From Roseiarcus sp050010035 (GTDB taxonomy: Bacteria; Pseudomonadota; Alphaproteobacteria; Rhizobiales; Beijerinckiaceae), in the NCBI GenBank assembly GCA_050010035.1, contig JBEKLU010000167.1, positions 1-9,952 on the forward strand: a stretch of 9,952 nucleotides of DNA, read 5' to 3'. Each line of letters opens with the position of its first letter. The first letter of the stretch is position 1. A program made the translations under genes and the position numbers. The notes under the pieces were generated by a model. The model saw only the letters and a program-made list of their open reading frames with translations. It had not been told where the DNA came from and did no database searches. Positions 1 through 6,777 of this stretch are shown in pieces.

Positions 1-917
1 GCGAAGGCGTCGTAAACGCCGTCTTGCACCAGCAGGCGGTTGGCGCAGACGCAGGTCTGCCCGGTGTTGCGGTACTTCGACGCGATGGCGCCCTCCACCG
101 CGGCGTCGAGGTCGGCGTCGTCGAAGACGATGAACGGCGCGTTGCCGCCGAGCTCCATCGAAGTCTTCTTCACCGTTGCGGCGCATTGCATCATCAACTG
201 CTTGCCGATCTCGGTCGAGCCGGTGAAGGTGAGCTTGCGCACGATAGGGTTGGCCGTCATCTCGCCGCCGACGGCGGCGGCGGCGCCGCTGACCACGCTG
301 AATACGCCCTTGGGCGCCCCGGCGCGCTCCGCCAGCTCGGCCAACGCCAACGCCGAAAACGGCGTCTGGCTCGCAGGCTTGACCACCATGGTGCAGCCCG
401 CCGCCAGCGCCGGACCGGCCTTGCGTGTGATCATCGCCGAGGGGAAGTTCCACGGCGTGATCGCCGCCGTCACCCCGATCGGCTGTTTCAACACGACGAT
501 CCGCTTATCCCTCTGGTGCCCAGGGATGGTGTCGCCGTAGACCCGCTTGGCCTCCTCGCCGAACCACTCGATGAAAGAGGCGGCGTAGGCGATCTCGCCC
601 TTCGACTCGGCCAGCGGCTTGCCCTGTTCGGCCGTCATCAGCACCGCCAGATCCTCCTGGTTGGCCATCATCAGGTCGGCCCACCTGCGCAGGATCGCCG
701 AACGCTCCTTGCCGGTCATCGCCCGCCACGCCGGCAGCGCGCGGTCGGCCGCGAGGATCGCGCGCCGCGTCTCGGCCGCGCCCATGCGCGGCACCGTGCC
801 GAGCTTCTCGCCCGTCGCCGGATTGTCGACGGCGATCGTCTCGCCGCTGTCGGCATCGACCCACGCCCCGTCGATGTAGCACTGCTGGCGGAAAAGATTG
901 GGGTTCTTGAGCTTCAT
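1..917 (-). CDS. gabD: Succinate-semialdehyde dehydrogenase, GabD type (partial, C-terminus off left edge)
   Basis: This NAD(P)-dependent aldehyde dehydrogenase is expected to oxidise succinate semialdehyde to succinate in the cytoplasm, the last step of 4-aminobutyrate breakdown. I read 305 residues from ATG at 917 to the window edge; full-length GabD is about 480, so roughly the last third is missing. The N-terminus (MKLKNPNLFRQQ) and long stretches such as YGDTIPGHQ, ITPWNFPSAMITRKAGPALA and KLTFTGSTEIGKQLM closely resemble E. coli GabD from memory. The catalytic glutamate is E255 in ELGGNAPF. The nucleophile is C289 in GQTCVCANR, followed by C291, as is usual for GabD. A GGAG ribosome site lies 8 nt before the ATG. 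It sits 262 bp downstream of the gntR-type regulator on the same strand. Related semialdehydes such as glutarate semialdehyde are possible alternative substrates. No frame disruption is seen. Confidence 0.93.
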   Translation of the reverse strand, partial: MKLKNPNLFRQQCYIDGAWVDADSGETIAVDNPATGEKLGTVPRMGAAETRRAILAADRALPAWRAMTGKERSAILRRWADLMMANQEDLAVLMTAEQGKPLAESKGEIAYAASFIEWFGEEAKRVYGDTIPGHQRDKRIVVLKQPIGVTAAITPWNFPSAMITRKAGPALAAGCTMVVKPASQTPFSALALAELAERAGAPKGVFSVVSGAAAAVGGEMTANPIVRKLTFTGSTEIGKQLMMQCAATVKKTSMELGGNAPFIVFDDADLDAAVEGAIASKYRNTGQTCVCANRLLVQDGVYDAF

Positions 918-1179
918 GGCAAACACTCCGGATGAGACAGTGGTCGTGATGAATCGATCAAGTCTTCGCCGCGTCGAAGGCCGCGTGCGGCTGATTTGGG
1001 CCTCGGTCGAGGACGGCGTCGGACATGGTCGACAGCGCCGGCGTGCGGACAGCGTCGTGACGCCATCGCCCGGGCGCCGGCGACGCCATCCTCGATAACG
1101 TCGGGATCGGGGCTCGACGCACGGGCCGCTTGCGCAAAGATCGTCGCCGAAGCGCGCCGCGTCGCATGGAATCGTCCCA
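918..1179. other. Gene-poor spacer between regulator and gabD
   Basis: This 262-bp GC-rich stretch holds no convincing gene. An 88-codon minus-strand frame starts on the regulator's stop codon (ATG at 1180) and ends inside the gabD start. It is very rich in arginine, alanine and proline, with no recognisable domain, and looks like chance coding in GC-rich DNA. A 9-bp direct repeat (GACGCCATC at 1059-1067 and 1082-1090), the inverted pair GCGTC/GACGC at 1052-1063 and an 8-bp palindrome TTGCGCAA at 1130-1137 are present, but none forms a clear terminator. I see no strong sigma-70 promoter for gabD. The stretch could hold a gabD promoter or leader, or be plain spacer within one transcript. Confidence 0.4.
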
Positions 1180-2028
1180 TCAGCGTGGGCTTCGAGCCCG
1201 TTTGGTCGGCTGCCGGAGCAGCGGCCGCGATCCCTGCGCCGCGCCTCTCTTGCCCGTCGGCGTCTCACGCGCCGACAGAAGTTTCGCCAAGCCCTCGGCC
1301 GATTCCCAGATGTCCCGACTGATGGCTTGGCGCGCGGTGGCCGGATCGTGTCGCCGGAGCGCTTCCAGCGCACGCAGGTGGTTGCCGAGAGAGTCAATGA
1401 GGCTGGCGCGATCCGGAAGCATCAGCCGGACGTACGGACCGATCCGCATCCACGTCGGTTCGATGATCGACACCAGGAGTTCGGAGCGGCTAGCGCGGTA
1501 GACGCCGGAATGGAAAGCCCAGTTGGCGCGCAGGTAGGCGCCGTGATCGCCGACCGCCGCCGCCGCTGCCATCTCCCGATAGCGGCGGTCGACCTCGTCC
1601 AGTTCGTCCGCAGTGATGAGCAGCGCCGCCTTCTCCGCCGCTAGGCCTTCCAGCGCAACCCGCACCTCGCGCAGTTCGATCAGCGACGCGTAGGTCATCT
1701 CCGGCACCCCCAGGGTGCGGTTCGAACGAGCCACGAGTGCGTGCTCGATCTCCAGCCGCCGCACTGCGTCGCGCACCGGCATCGGGCTGGTGCCCATTAC
1801 CTCGGCGGTCGCGCGCAACGTGAGGTTGCGGCCCGGCATGATCAAGCCGGTCATCAACGCTTCGCGCAGCTTGTTGTACGCCTGGGCCTGAAGGGTGTCG
1901 CGCACCAACGGCGAGAGCCCTGGCACTCCCTGGCCCGCCGGTCTTCCCACCCCGCCGCTGCGCGCAGACCTCGAGGTCAGGGACAACGACAAGGCGTCCG
2001 TCGAGGTCGCCGCGGTCTTTTTCGCCAT
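1180..2028 (-). CDS. GntR-family transcriptional regulator, FadR/FCD subfamily
   Basis: A cytoplasmic DNA-binding regulator of 282 residues from ATG at 2028. An N-terminal winged helix-turn-helix (about residues 47-112) contains AYNKLREALMTG, LTLRATAEVMGTS and PMPVRDAVRRLE, the usual GntR pattern. A C-terminal all-helical FCD ligand-binding domain (about 116-252) contains LIELREVRVALEGLAAEKA, NWAFHSGVYRAS and GNHLRALEALRRHD. Two likely metal or ligand histidines (H173, H217) are visible; the aspartate often found four residues before the first is Asn169. The first 40 residues are a Ser/Ala/Gly-rich tail, and the C-terminus is strongly basic. A TTG at 2037 in the same frame would add three residues, but the AAGGG ribosome site (11 nt from the ATG) sits only 2 nt before that TTG, so ATG is preferred. 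It is divergent from the aminotransferase gene and upstream of gabD, so it probably controls both; the effector is unknown. Confidence 0.9.
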   Translation of the reverse strand: MAKKTAATSTDALSLSLTSRSARSGGVGRPAGQGVPGLSPLVRDTLQAQAYNKLREALMTGLIMPGRNLTLRATAEVMGTSPMPVRDAVRRLEIEHALVARSNRTLGVPEMTYASLIELREVRVALEGLAAEKAALLITADELDEVDRRYREMAAAAAVGDHGAYLRANWAFHSGVYRASRSELLVSIIEPTWMRIGPYVRLMLPDRASLIDSLGNHLRALEALRRHDPATARQAISRDIWESAEGLAKLLSARETPTGKRGAAQGSRPLLRQPTKRARSPR

Positions 2029-2097
2029 ATCCGCCAACGCCCTTCATTTTGTCGCCGTCGCCGGCCCGCGTCGAAGATTCCTGCGCTCCAACACGGC

Positions 2098-2133
2098 AAG
2101 TTTACCAGATTCGGGAAGCCCAAGCTTACCAGA
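2098..2133. repeat. 12-bp direct repeat, possible regulator-side operator
   Basis: AAGTTTACCAGA at 2098-2109 recurs as AAGCTTACCAGA at 2122-2133, with one mismatch and a 24-bp offset. On the minus strand the shared core reads TCTGGTAA. GntR/FCD proteins often bind short sites containing TGGT or ACCA, so these could be half-sites near the regulator's own promoter. This is inference from position and spacing only. Confidence 0.35.
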
Positions 2134-2179
2134 ACCGCAGCAAGCCAAACCATCCGCCGAGCCGACGTCGAGCAAATTT

Positions 2180-2207
2180 CTTGACATATCATATCGCGTA
2201 TTGCAAG
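2180..2207. promoter_or_regulatory. 28-bp inverted repeat, candidate operator
   Basis: The left arm CTTGACATA (2180-2188) and right arm TATTGCAAG (2199-2207) are inverted repeats matching at 7 of 9 positions (CTTGnnATA / TATnnCAAG), separated by 10 bp. Arm centres are 19 bp apart, close to two helical turns, which suits a dimeric regulator. The left arm contains the TTGACA box, so binding would be expected to block or alter RNA polymerase access. The neighbouring GntR protein is the obvious candidate binder, but nothing in the sequence proves it. Confidence 0.45.
2181..2186 (+). promoter_or_regulatory. Candidate -35 box for the aminotransferase-SDR unit
   Basis: TTGACA is a perfect sigma-70 -35 hexamer, 94 bp upstream of the GTG start of the aminotransferase. 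No good -10 hexamer lies at 16-18 bp spacing (candidates near 2203-2210 such as CAAGTG are poor). The promoter would therefore be weak, activator-dependent, or not at this site. Confidence 0.3.
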
Positions 2208-2280
2208 TGTCGGGCCCTCGCCGCCGCTGGACATCTCAAGCGGCGCAGAGTCGGTCGAATCCCGTCTCGGAGATCCTGAA

Positions 2281-3660
2281 GTGACCCACCTCGGCAATTC
2301 ACCAGCCAGCCGCGACATCGCCTCGCTGCTGCATCCCTACACCAATCTGCGTCTGCACATGACGAAGGGGCCGATGGTCATCGCCAAGGGTCGCGGCGTG
2401 TATGTCTACGACGACCAGGGCAAGGAGTATATCGAGGGTCTGGCTGGGTTGTGGTGCGCCTCGCTGGGCTTCAGCGAGCCTCGGCTGGTCGAGGCGGCGC
2501 AACGGCAGATGGCGGTCTTGCCCTTCTACCACGCCTTCGCGCATAAATCGCACGAGCCCGGGATCGAACTCGCTGAACGGCTGCTGAAGCTGCTGCCGGC
2601 GACCATGTCGAAGGTCTTCTTCAACAATTCGGGGTCGGAGGCCAACGACACCGCGATCAAAATCATCTGGTACTACAACAACGCTCTGGGCCGACCGAAG
2701 AAGAAGAAGATCATCGCCCGCCTGCGCGGCTACCACGGCGTCACCGTCGCCGCCGCCAGCCTGACCGGCTTACCCAACAACCACCGCGACTTCGATCTTC
2801 CCATCGCCAACATCATCCATGCCGGCTGCCCTTACCACTACCGCTTCGCCGAGCCCGGCGAGAGCGAGGAGGACTTCGCCACCAGACTCGCCGCAGAGCT
2901 TGATGCGCAGATCGAAGCGGAAGGCTCGGACACGGTGGCGGCGTTCTTTGCCGAGCCGGTGATGGGCGCCGGCGGCGTGCTGACGCCGCCCAGGACCTAT
3001 TTCGACAAGATCCAGCCGGTGCTGCGCAAGCACGACGTCCTGCTGGTCGCCGACGAGGTGATCTGCGGCTTCGGCCGGCTCGGGACTCTGTTCGGCATGG
3101 AGACCTACGCCATGAAGCCGGACATCGTCACCGTCGCCAAGCAGATTTCTTCGGGATATATGCCGATTTCAGCGACCGTCATCAGCGCTCCGATCTACGA
3201 AGCGCTGGTCCGGCAGAGCGACAAGATCGGCCTGTTCGCGCACGGCTTCACCTACTCCGGCCACCCGGTGGCCGCGGCGGTCGCCAACGAGACGCTGAAG
3301 ATCTACGAGGAGCGCGCCATCCTCGATCATGTGCGCGCCATCGCCCCGCATTTCCAGCAGCGGCTGCGCCGTCTCGCCGCCCATCTCTTGGTCGGCGAGG
3401 CGCGGGGCGTCGGATTGATCGGCGCGCTAGAACTGGTGCGCGACAAGTCGAGCAAGGAGGCGTTCGATCCCGCCCTGGGGATCGGCGGCCTGGCCTATAC
3501 GCTGGCCCAGGAGGAAGGGCTGATCATTCGCGCCCTCGGCGACACCCTAGCGGTCTGCCCGCCGCTCATCATAAACGACGACGAGATCGACCAGCTGTTC
3601 GATCGACTGGGCGCGGCGCTCGATCGCACCGCCACCGAATTGCGCCGCCAGGCGGCGTGA
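2281..3660 (+). CDS. Class III omega-aminotransferase (PLP-dependent, probably pyruvate-linked)
   Basis: A cytoplasmic fold-type I enzyme expected to move an amino group from an omega-amino acid, diamine or other amine to a keto acid, giving an aldehyde or ketone. The 459-residue protein shows the full class III pattern: GLAGLWCASLGF near 53-64, the phosphate-binding SGSEAND (117-123), YHG (151-153), AEPVMGAGG (224-232), D258 in VADEVICGFGR contacting the PLP ring nitrogen, and the Schiff-base lysine K287 in TVAKQISSGY. R417 in GLIIRALGD aligns with the 'flipping' arginine R416 of Chromobacterium violaceum omega-transaminase, which is also 459 residues. SpuC-type putrescine:pyruvate and beta-alanine:pyruvate aminotransferases are also similar. 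The start is GTG at 2281, with a GGAG ribosome site 8 nt upstream. It heads a two-gene unit with the SDR. A gabD nearby favours an amine such as 4-aminobutyrate or putrescine, but the substrate is not determined. Confidence 0.93.
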   Translation: MTHLGNSPASRDIASLLHPYTNLRLHMTKGPMVIAKGRGVYVYDDQGKEYIEGLAGLWCASLGFSEPRLVEAAQRQMAVLPFYHAFAHKSHEPGIELAERLLKLLPATMSKVFFNNSGSEANDTAIKIIWYYNNALGRPKKKKIIARLRGYHGVTVAAASLTGLPNNHRDFDLPIANIIHAGCPYHYRFAEPGESEEDFATRLAAELDAQIEAEGSDTVAAFFAEPVMGAGGVLTPPRTYFDKIQPVLRKHDVLLVADEVICGFGRLGTLFGMETYAMKPDIVTVAKQISSGYMPISATVISAPIYEALVRQSDKIGLFAHGFTYSGHPVAAAVANETLKIYEERAILDHVRAIAPHFQQRLRRLAAHLLVGEARGVGLIGALELVRDKSSKEAFDPALGIGGLAYTLAQEEGLIIRALGDTLAVCPPLIINDDEIDQLFDRLGAALDRTATELRRQAA

Positions 3661-3737
3661 GCCGTCGCCAACAAGCTAGCCGAGGGGCCGGGCGACAGAG
3701 TCCGGCGGACCAACTCCGACAAAAGGCGAGGATGCCC

Positions 3738-4499
3738 ATGAAACTCGAAGGCAAAGTGGCGATCGTCACCGGCGGCTCCCAGGGGATCGGGGAAGCTATC
3801 GCGTTGCGCTACGCGGCCGAGGGCGCCAGCGTCGCCGTCGTCTATCACCGCAACGACGCGAACGCCGACCGGGTGGTCGGTCGGATCGCGACGAACGGAG
3901 GCAAGGCCAGGGCGTTCAAGGCGGACTGCGCCAAGGTCCCCGAGATTGAACGGATGGTCGCGGATGTCGTCGGCCATTTCGGCGCCGCTCACATCCTGGT
4001 CAACAACGCCGGCGTGTTTCGCACGCTTCCGGTGGCGCAGACGACCGAGGAGATCTGGGACGAACAGCTCGACCTCAATCTCCGCGGCGCTTTCTTTTGC
4101 GTTAAGGCCCTGTTGCCCGAATTCCTCAGAAACGGCGGCGGCAAGGTCGTCAACATCACTTCGATCGCCGGCGTCGGGGCGTTTCCAAACTGCGCGGCGT
4201 ACTGCGCCTCGAAGGGCGGACTGGAAAACCTCACGAAGGCGCTGGCCGCCGAACTCGGGCGGCTCAACATCAACGTCAACTCGCTGGCGCCCGGCAACGT
4301 CGCCACACCCCTGAACGCCCATCTGCGTGGACCGGGAAACGAGGAATACGCCCGGATTATGCGGACGATGACGCCGACCGGCAGGGATTTCCTCAGCGTC
4401 GATGAAATGACCGGCGCCGCGGTGTTCCTGGCCTCCGACGACGCATCGGCCATTCACGGCGCCACGCTCATGGTCGACGCTGGCTGGTCTGCCTGGTAG
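3738..4499 (+). CDS. Classical short-chain dehydrogenase/reductase (SDR)
   Basis: A 253-residue cytoplasmic NAD(P)-dependent oxidoreductase of usual family length, interconverting an alcohol and a ketone or aldehyde. It has the Rossmann motif TGGSQGIG (11-18), NNAG (89-92) and the catalytic set N114, S142, Y155 and K159 (YCASK), plus the C-terminal ASDDASAIHGATLMVDAGW typical of FabG-like SDRs. Tyr36 at the end of the second beta strand with His37-Arg38 next to it hints at NADP preference, but weakly. The start chosen is ATG 3738 (MKLEGK), with GAGG 6 nt upstream; ATG 3732 adds two residues, and a longer in-frame extension from 3657 would overlap the aminotransferase stop and reads as non-homologous. 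It lies 77 bp after the aminotransferase, probably co-transcribed. It may oxidise a hydroxyl group before transamination or reduce the aldehyde product; the direction is unknown. Confidence 0.9.
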   Translation: MKLEGKVAIVTGGSQGIGEAIALRYAAEGASVAVVYHRNDANADRVVGRIATNGGKARAFKADCAKVPEIERMVADVVGHFGAAHILVNNAGVFRTLPVAQTTEEIWDEQLDLNLRGAFFCVKALLPEFLRNGGGKVVNITSIAGVGAFPNCAAYCASKGGLENLTKALAAELGRLNINVNSLAPGNVATPLNAHLRGPGNEEYARIMRTMTPTGRDFLSVDEMTGAAVFLASDDASAIHGATLMVDAGWSAW

Positions 4500-4518
4500 A
4501 CGGGCCTCGCGGCCCGTC
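4499..4518. terminator. Bidirectional hairpin between convergent genes
   Basis: GACGGGCC (4499-4506) pairs perfectly with GGCCCGTC (4511-4518) around a TCGC tetraloop, giving an 8-bp GC-rich stem. It sits exactly between the convergent stop codons of the SDR (4497-4499) and the EamA gene (4521-4523). There is no T-run on either strand, so it is not a canonical intrinsic terminator. It may slow or end transcription from both sides or protect the 3' ends. Confidence 0.5.
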
Positions 4519-4520
4519 CG

Positions 4521-5420
4521 CTAGGCGGCGTCGCGCCGATATCCCGAGAGGAAGACGCCAGCGAACATCAGGACCATCGCCACGAAGAAGGCGAACGTCA
4601 GGCGCTCGCCGAAGACGATCGCGCCCCAGGCGATGCCGGCCAATACCGCGAGGTAGTTGAACTGGGCGAAAAAGGTCGGTCCCGCCCGACGGATGATCTC
4701 GAGGAACAGGACCAGAAAGGCGGCGTTTATGGCGATCGCGATCAGCGTGGCGATGGCGCCGTCGTCGAACGTCCGCGGGAACCACTCCTGCCCGGTGATC
4801 AGCATCACCGGCAGCAGCACCAGCGACGAGCCAAAGAGGACGCCGGCCCCCATCGCGGCGGACGAGGCGGCGGGCGGCCGCAGCACCGCCGCCGCCACGT
4901 TCGACGACGCGAACATCAACGGCGCCGCCAGCGCGAGCAGAAACCACTTCCAGGCGTCGGGCGAACCCAGCGTCGCCCCGGGCGCCACCACCACCACCAC
5001 CCCGATGAAGCCACAGAGTAGGCCGAAAAGTCCCATGACGCGGAACCGCTCGAGCCGGCCCAGCACGCTCAGCATGAAGGTGAATGGCGGCGACAGCGCC
5101 AGGACCAGCGTCATTACCCCGGCGGGGAGCTTGGGCGCGATATAGGTCAGGAGCGTGATCGGAATGCCGATCACCAATGCGCCGACGACGATGTAGCTCA
5201 CCAGATGTTGGCGCGACACCCCTATCCGCTCGCCGTTGAACGTCAGAACCAGCCACAGAACCAGCCCGGCGCCGAACGACTGCCAGAACGAGTAGGCGAG
5301 TGGCGGGACGCCCCCGGCGGCGGCGAGCTTGTTGACGGTGAAAATGGCGCCGTAGATGACCGCCGCCGCCACCAGCATGGCGTAGGTCGCCGGCGAATTC
5401 GCGGGCCGCGCGGCGCTCAT
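4521..5420 (-). CDS. EamA/DMT-superfamily membrane transporter
   Basis: A 299-residue inner-membrane protein with about ten hydrophobic helices (roughly 13-31, 40-61, 72-94, 102-120, 127-146, 156-178, 188-209, 222-241, 250-270, 275-293). The pattern of two repeated five-helix EamA domains is visible. The second ends in the family hallmark GERLTFAFFVAMVLMFAGVFLS (GE at 271-272); the first is seen in APKLPAGVMTLVLALSPPFTF. Members export metabolites or amino acids, though some import. ATG at 5420 overlaps the cupin stop as ATGA, and an AGGGAG ribosome site lies 7 nt upstream inside the cupin gene, so translation is probably coupled. It is the last gene of the operon, ending in a convergent hairpin. 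The substrate is unknown; an importer-linked exporter of a breakdown product or excess substrate is plausible inference. Confidence 0.88.
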   Translation of the reverse strand: MSAARPANSPATYAMLVAAAVIYGAIFTVNKLAAAGGVPPLAYSFWQSFGAGLVLWLVLTFNGERIGVSRQHLVSYIVVGALVIGIPITLLTYIAPKLPAGVMTLVLALSPPFTFMLSVLGRLERFRVMGLFGLLCGFIGVVVVVAPGATLGSPDAWKWFLLALAAPLMFASSNVAAAVLRPPAASSAAMGAGVLFGSSLVLLPVMLITGQEWFPRTFDDGAIATLIAIAINAAFLVLFLEIIRRAGPTFFAQFNYLAVLAGIAWGAIVFGERLTFAFFVAMVLMFAGVFLSGYRRDAA

Positions 5421-5728
5421 CGGCTTTCTCCCTTGGCGCTGTCCTTGAGCTCGACTTCAACGAACACCATCTCGCCCGGACCGTTGTTGATGACGTCGTG
5501 CTCGACGCCGGCGTTGCGGAAATAGGATTTTCCCAGATGTAGCCGGGCTATCGAAACCGCGCCGTCAGGGCCGATCAGCTTCAGCTCGCCGTCGCGCGCC
5601 GGCACCACCACGTAGTCGTGTTCGTGGCGATGGAAGCCGGTCGCGGCGCCCGGCGCGAAGCGCCATTCGGTGACGCGCAGACGGTTATTGTCGATCTGCA
5701 CGGTCGGTGTCGCCATCACCTTGTTCAT
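5417..5728 (-). CDS. Small single-domain cupin protein
   Basis: A 103-residue cytoplasmic beta-barrel protein consisting of one cupin domain. Motif 1 is visible as GAATGFHRHEHDY: G27, five residues, then H33-x-H35, with a tyrosine (Y39) where glutamate is usual. Motif 2 is visible as G74-x2-H77-x3-N81 in NAGVEHDVINNG. H33, H35 or H37, and H77 probably bind a metal ion. ATG at 5728 follows a GGGGGGA ribosome site; a second in-frame Met lies four codons later. It is 41 bp after the second permease and overlaps the EamA gene by 4 bp. Small cupins of this type may be isomerases, epimerases, dioxygenases or ligand-binding proteins, and often accompany transport or catabolic genes. No specific reaction can be assigned. 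Confidence 0.85.
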   Translation of the reverse strand: MNKVMATPTVQIDNNRLRVTEWRFAPGAATGFHRHEHDYVVVPARDGELKLIGPDGAVSIARLHLGKSYFRNAGVEHDVINNGPGEMVFVEVELKDSAKGESR

Positions 5729-5741
5729 GTTCCCCCCTTCG

Positions 5742-5757
5742 GGCGGCTTACGCCGCC
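5742..5757. other. Hairpin between permease and cupin genes
   Basis: GGCGGC (5742-5747) and GCCGCC (5752-5757) form a 6-bp GC stem with a TTAC loop in the 41-bp gap between the last ABC permease gene and the cupin gene. There is no T-run after it on the minus strand. It may partly separate expression of the importer from the cupin and exporter, or stabilise the upstream mRNA. Confidence 0.35.
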
Positions 5758-5769
5758 TCCTCTTCGCGG

Positions 5770-6777
5770 CTAGGTGCGGCTGACGCGGATACGGTCCAGG
5801 AAAATCGCGCCGATGATTACGCAGCCCAGCAGGATCTGCTGGGCGTATCCGCCCACCCTGAGCAGGTCCATCGCGTTGGACAGCATGGTGACGAAAAGCG
5901 AGCCCAGGATGACCGGAATGATGCCGCCCACCCCGCCCTGCAGGCTGACGCCGCCGATGACGGCCGCCGCGATGCTCTCGAGCATCAGGCTGCCGCCGAG
6001 GTTTGGCTCGCCCGAACCCGTCCGCGCCGTCAGCATCAATGCTCCGAATGCGGCCAACAGGGAGCAGGTGACATAGGCGAGAGTCAGGTAACGCTTGCTC
6101 GGCAACCCCGCCAGATGCGCCGCACGCGGGTTGTTGCCGATGAGATAGAGCGATCGCCCGAACACCGTATGGTCGAGCAGAAAATACAGAAACACGCAGA
6201 CCATCACCGCCAGCATCAACGGAATCGAAATCCCGGGGATCAACGCGCCGTTGTAGAGCAGGGTGCTGAAAGCGTCGGGAACGTTGAAGACGGGGCGCCC
6301 GCCGGAGATCGTGGTGGCCAGGCCGAGGCAAATATTGAGGCTGCCCAGAGTCACCACGAACGGGTTGATTTCCAGCCATGCGATGAAGATGCCGTTGAAG
6401 AGCCCGACCAGGGCGCCGAAACCGAGACCGGCGGCAAGTCCGGCCGCGACGACGACCCAATCGGGCGCGCCGCTGTCCGCGAGCCCGGTCATCGCCAGGG
6501 CGCTGGCGACGCTGATCGCGGAGACCGTGGTTCCCAGCGAGAGGTCGAAGCCGCGGGTCAGGATGACCACCATCTGCGCGGACGCGAACAGCAGCAGGTA
6601 GCTCGACTGATTGAGGATGTTCACCACGTTGCGCGGCGAAAGCACGCTTGGCTCCGCCGCGAACACCGCCAGCTCCATGACCACCATGAGGATCGGCAGG
6701 ATAAGAAGCAGCGCCCAGCCCACCAGGCCGCGGCCTTTCGCCTCGTTGCGGCGGGCGACCACGTCCGCGTTAGACAA
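5770..6777 (-). CDS. CUT2-type ABC transporter permease (second of pair)
   Basis: A 335-residue inner-membrane permease of the RbsC/XylH/AraH family (branched-chain/sugar permease fold). It has a hydrophobic segment at 19-40 and many further helices. Conserved landmarks are the SAQMVVILTRGFDLSLG segment (66-82), INPFVVTLGSL (137-147) and LESIAAAVIGGVSLQGGVG (266-284). The start is a rare TTG at 6777: an excellent GGAGG ribosome site lies 7 nt upstream, and the start overlaps the end of the preceding permease by 8 bp, so coupled translation is likely. It is a paralogue of the upstream permease, and the two probably form a heterodimeric channel. Substrates of the family are mostly pentoses, hexoses and similar polar compounds; the actual ligand is unknown. 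Confidence 0.92.
   Translation of the reverse strand: MSNADVVARRNEAKGRGLVGWALLLILPILMVVMELAVFAAEPSVLSPRNVVNILNQSSYLLLFASAQMVVILTRGFDLSLGTTVSAISVASALAMTGLADSGAPDWVVVAAGLAAGLGFGALVGLFNGIFIAWLEINPFVVTLGSLNICLGLATTISGGRPVFNVPDAFSTLLYNGALIPGISIPLMLAVMVCVFLYFLLDHTVFGRSLYLIGNNPRAAHLAGLPSKRYLTLAYVTCSLLAAFGALMLTARTGSGEPNLGGSLMLESIAAAVIGGVSLQGGVGGIIPVILGSLFVTMLSNAMDLLRVGGYAQQILLGCVIIGAIFLDRIRVSRT

Larger units (their letters stand above)
2029..2280. promoter_or_regulatory. Divergent intergenic control region (regulator / aminotransferase)
   Basis: A 252-bp non-coding region separates the two divergent start codons, so it should hold promoters in both directions. It is locally more AT-rich than the genes around it near 2095-2110 and 2170-2210. 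It carries a 12-bp imperfect direct repeat (2098-2109 and 2122-2133) and a 28-bp inverted repeat (2180-2207). I could not find a convincing -35/-10 pair for the regulator on the minus strand. On the plus strand only a TTGACA box is clear. Confidence 0.6.

Noticed and set aside
24..935. 303-codon open frame on the plus strand opposite gabD
   Set aside because: Arg/His/Leu-rich with no domain, and fully antisense to a clearly conserved GabD; a high-GC shadow frame.
947..960. Near-palindrome TGATnnATnnATCA upstream of gabD
   Set aside because: Only short matching blocks; such palindromes occur by chance, and no second copy is seen in the divergent region.
1130..1137. TTGCGCAA palindrome in the spacer before gabD
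   Set aside because: Eight bases only, no flanking symmetry and no clear match to the 2180-2207 inverted repeat.
914..1180. 88-codon minus-strand frame starting on the regulator stop and overlapping the gabD start
   Set aside because: Its position would suit a coupled small gene, but it is Arg/Ala/Pro-rich, has no domain or ribosome site, and runs into the gabD start.
3495..4457. 320-codon minus-strand open frame opposite the aminotransferase end and SDR
   Set aside because: Spans two well-supported genes on the other strand and the gap between them; composition is that of an antisense frame.
4468..5460. 330-codon minus-strand frame overlapping the EamA gene in another frame
   Set aside because: Arg/Gly-rich shadow of the EamA reading frame, which has the membrane helices and family motif.
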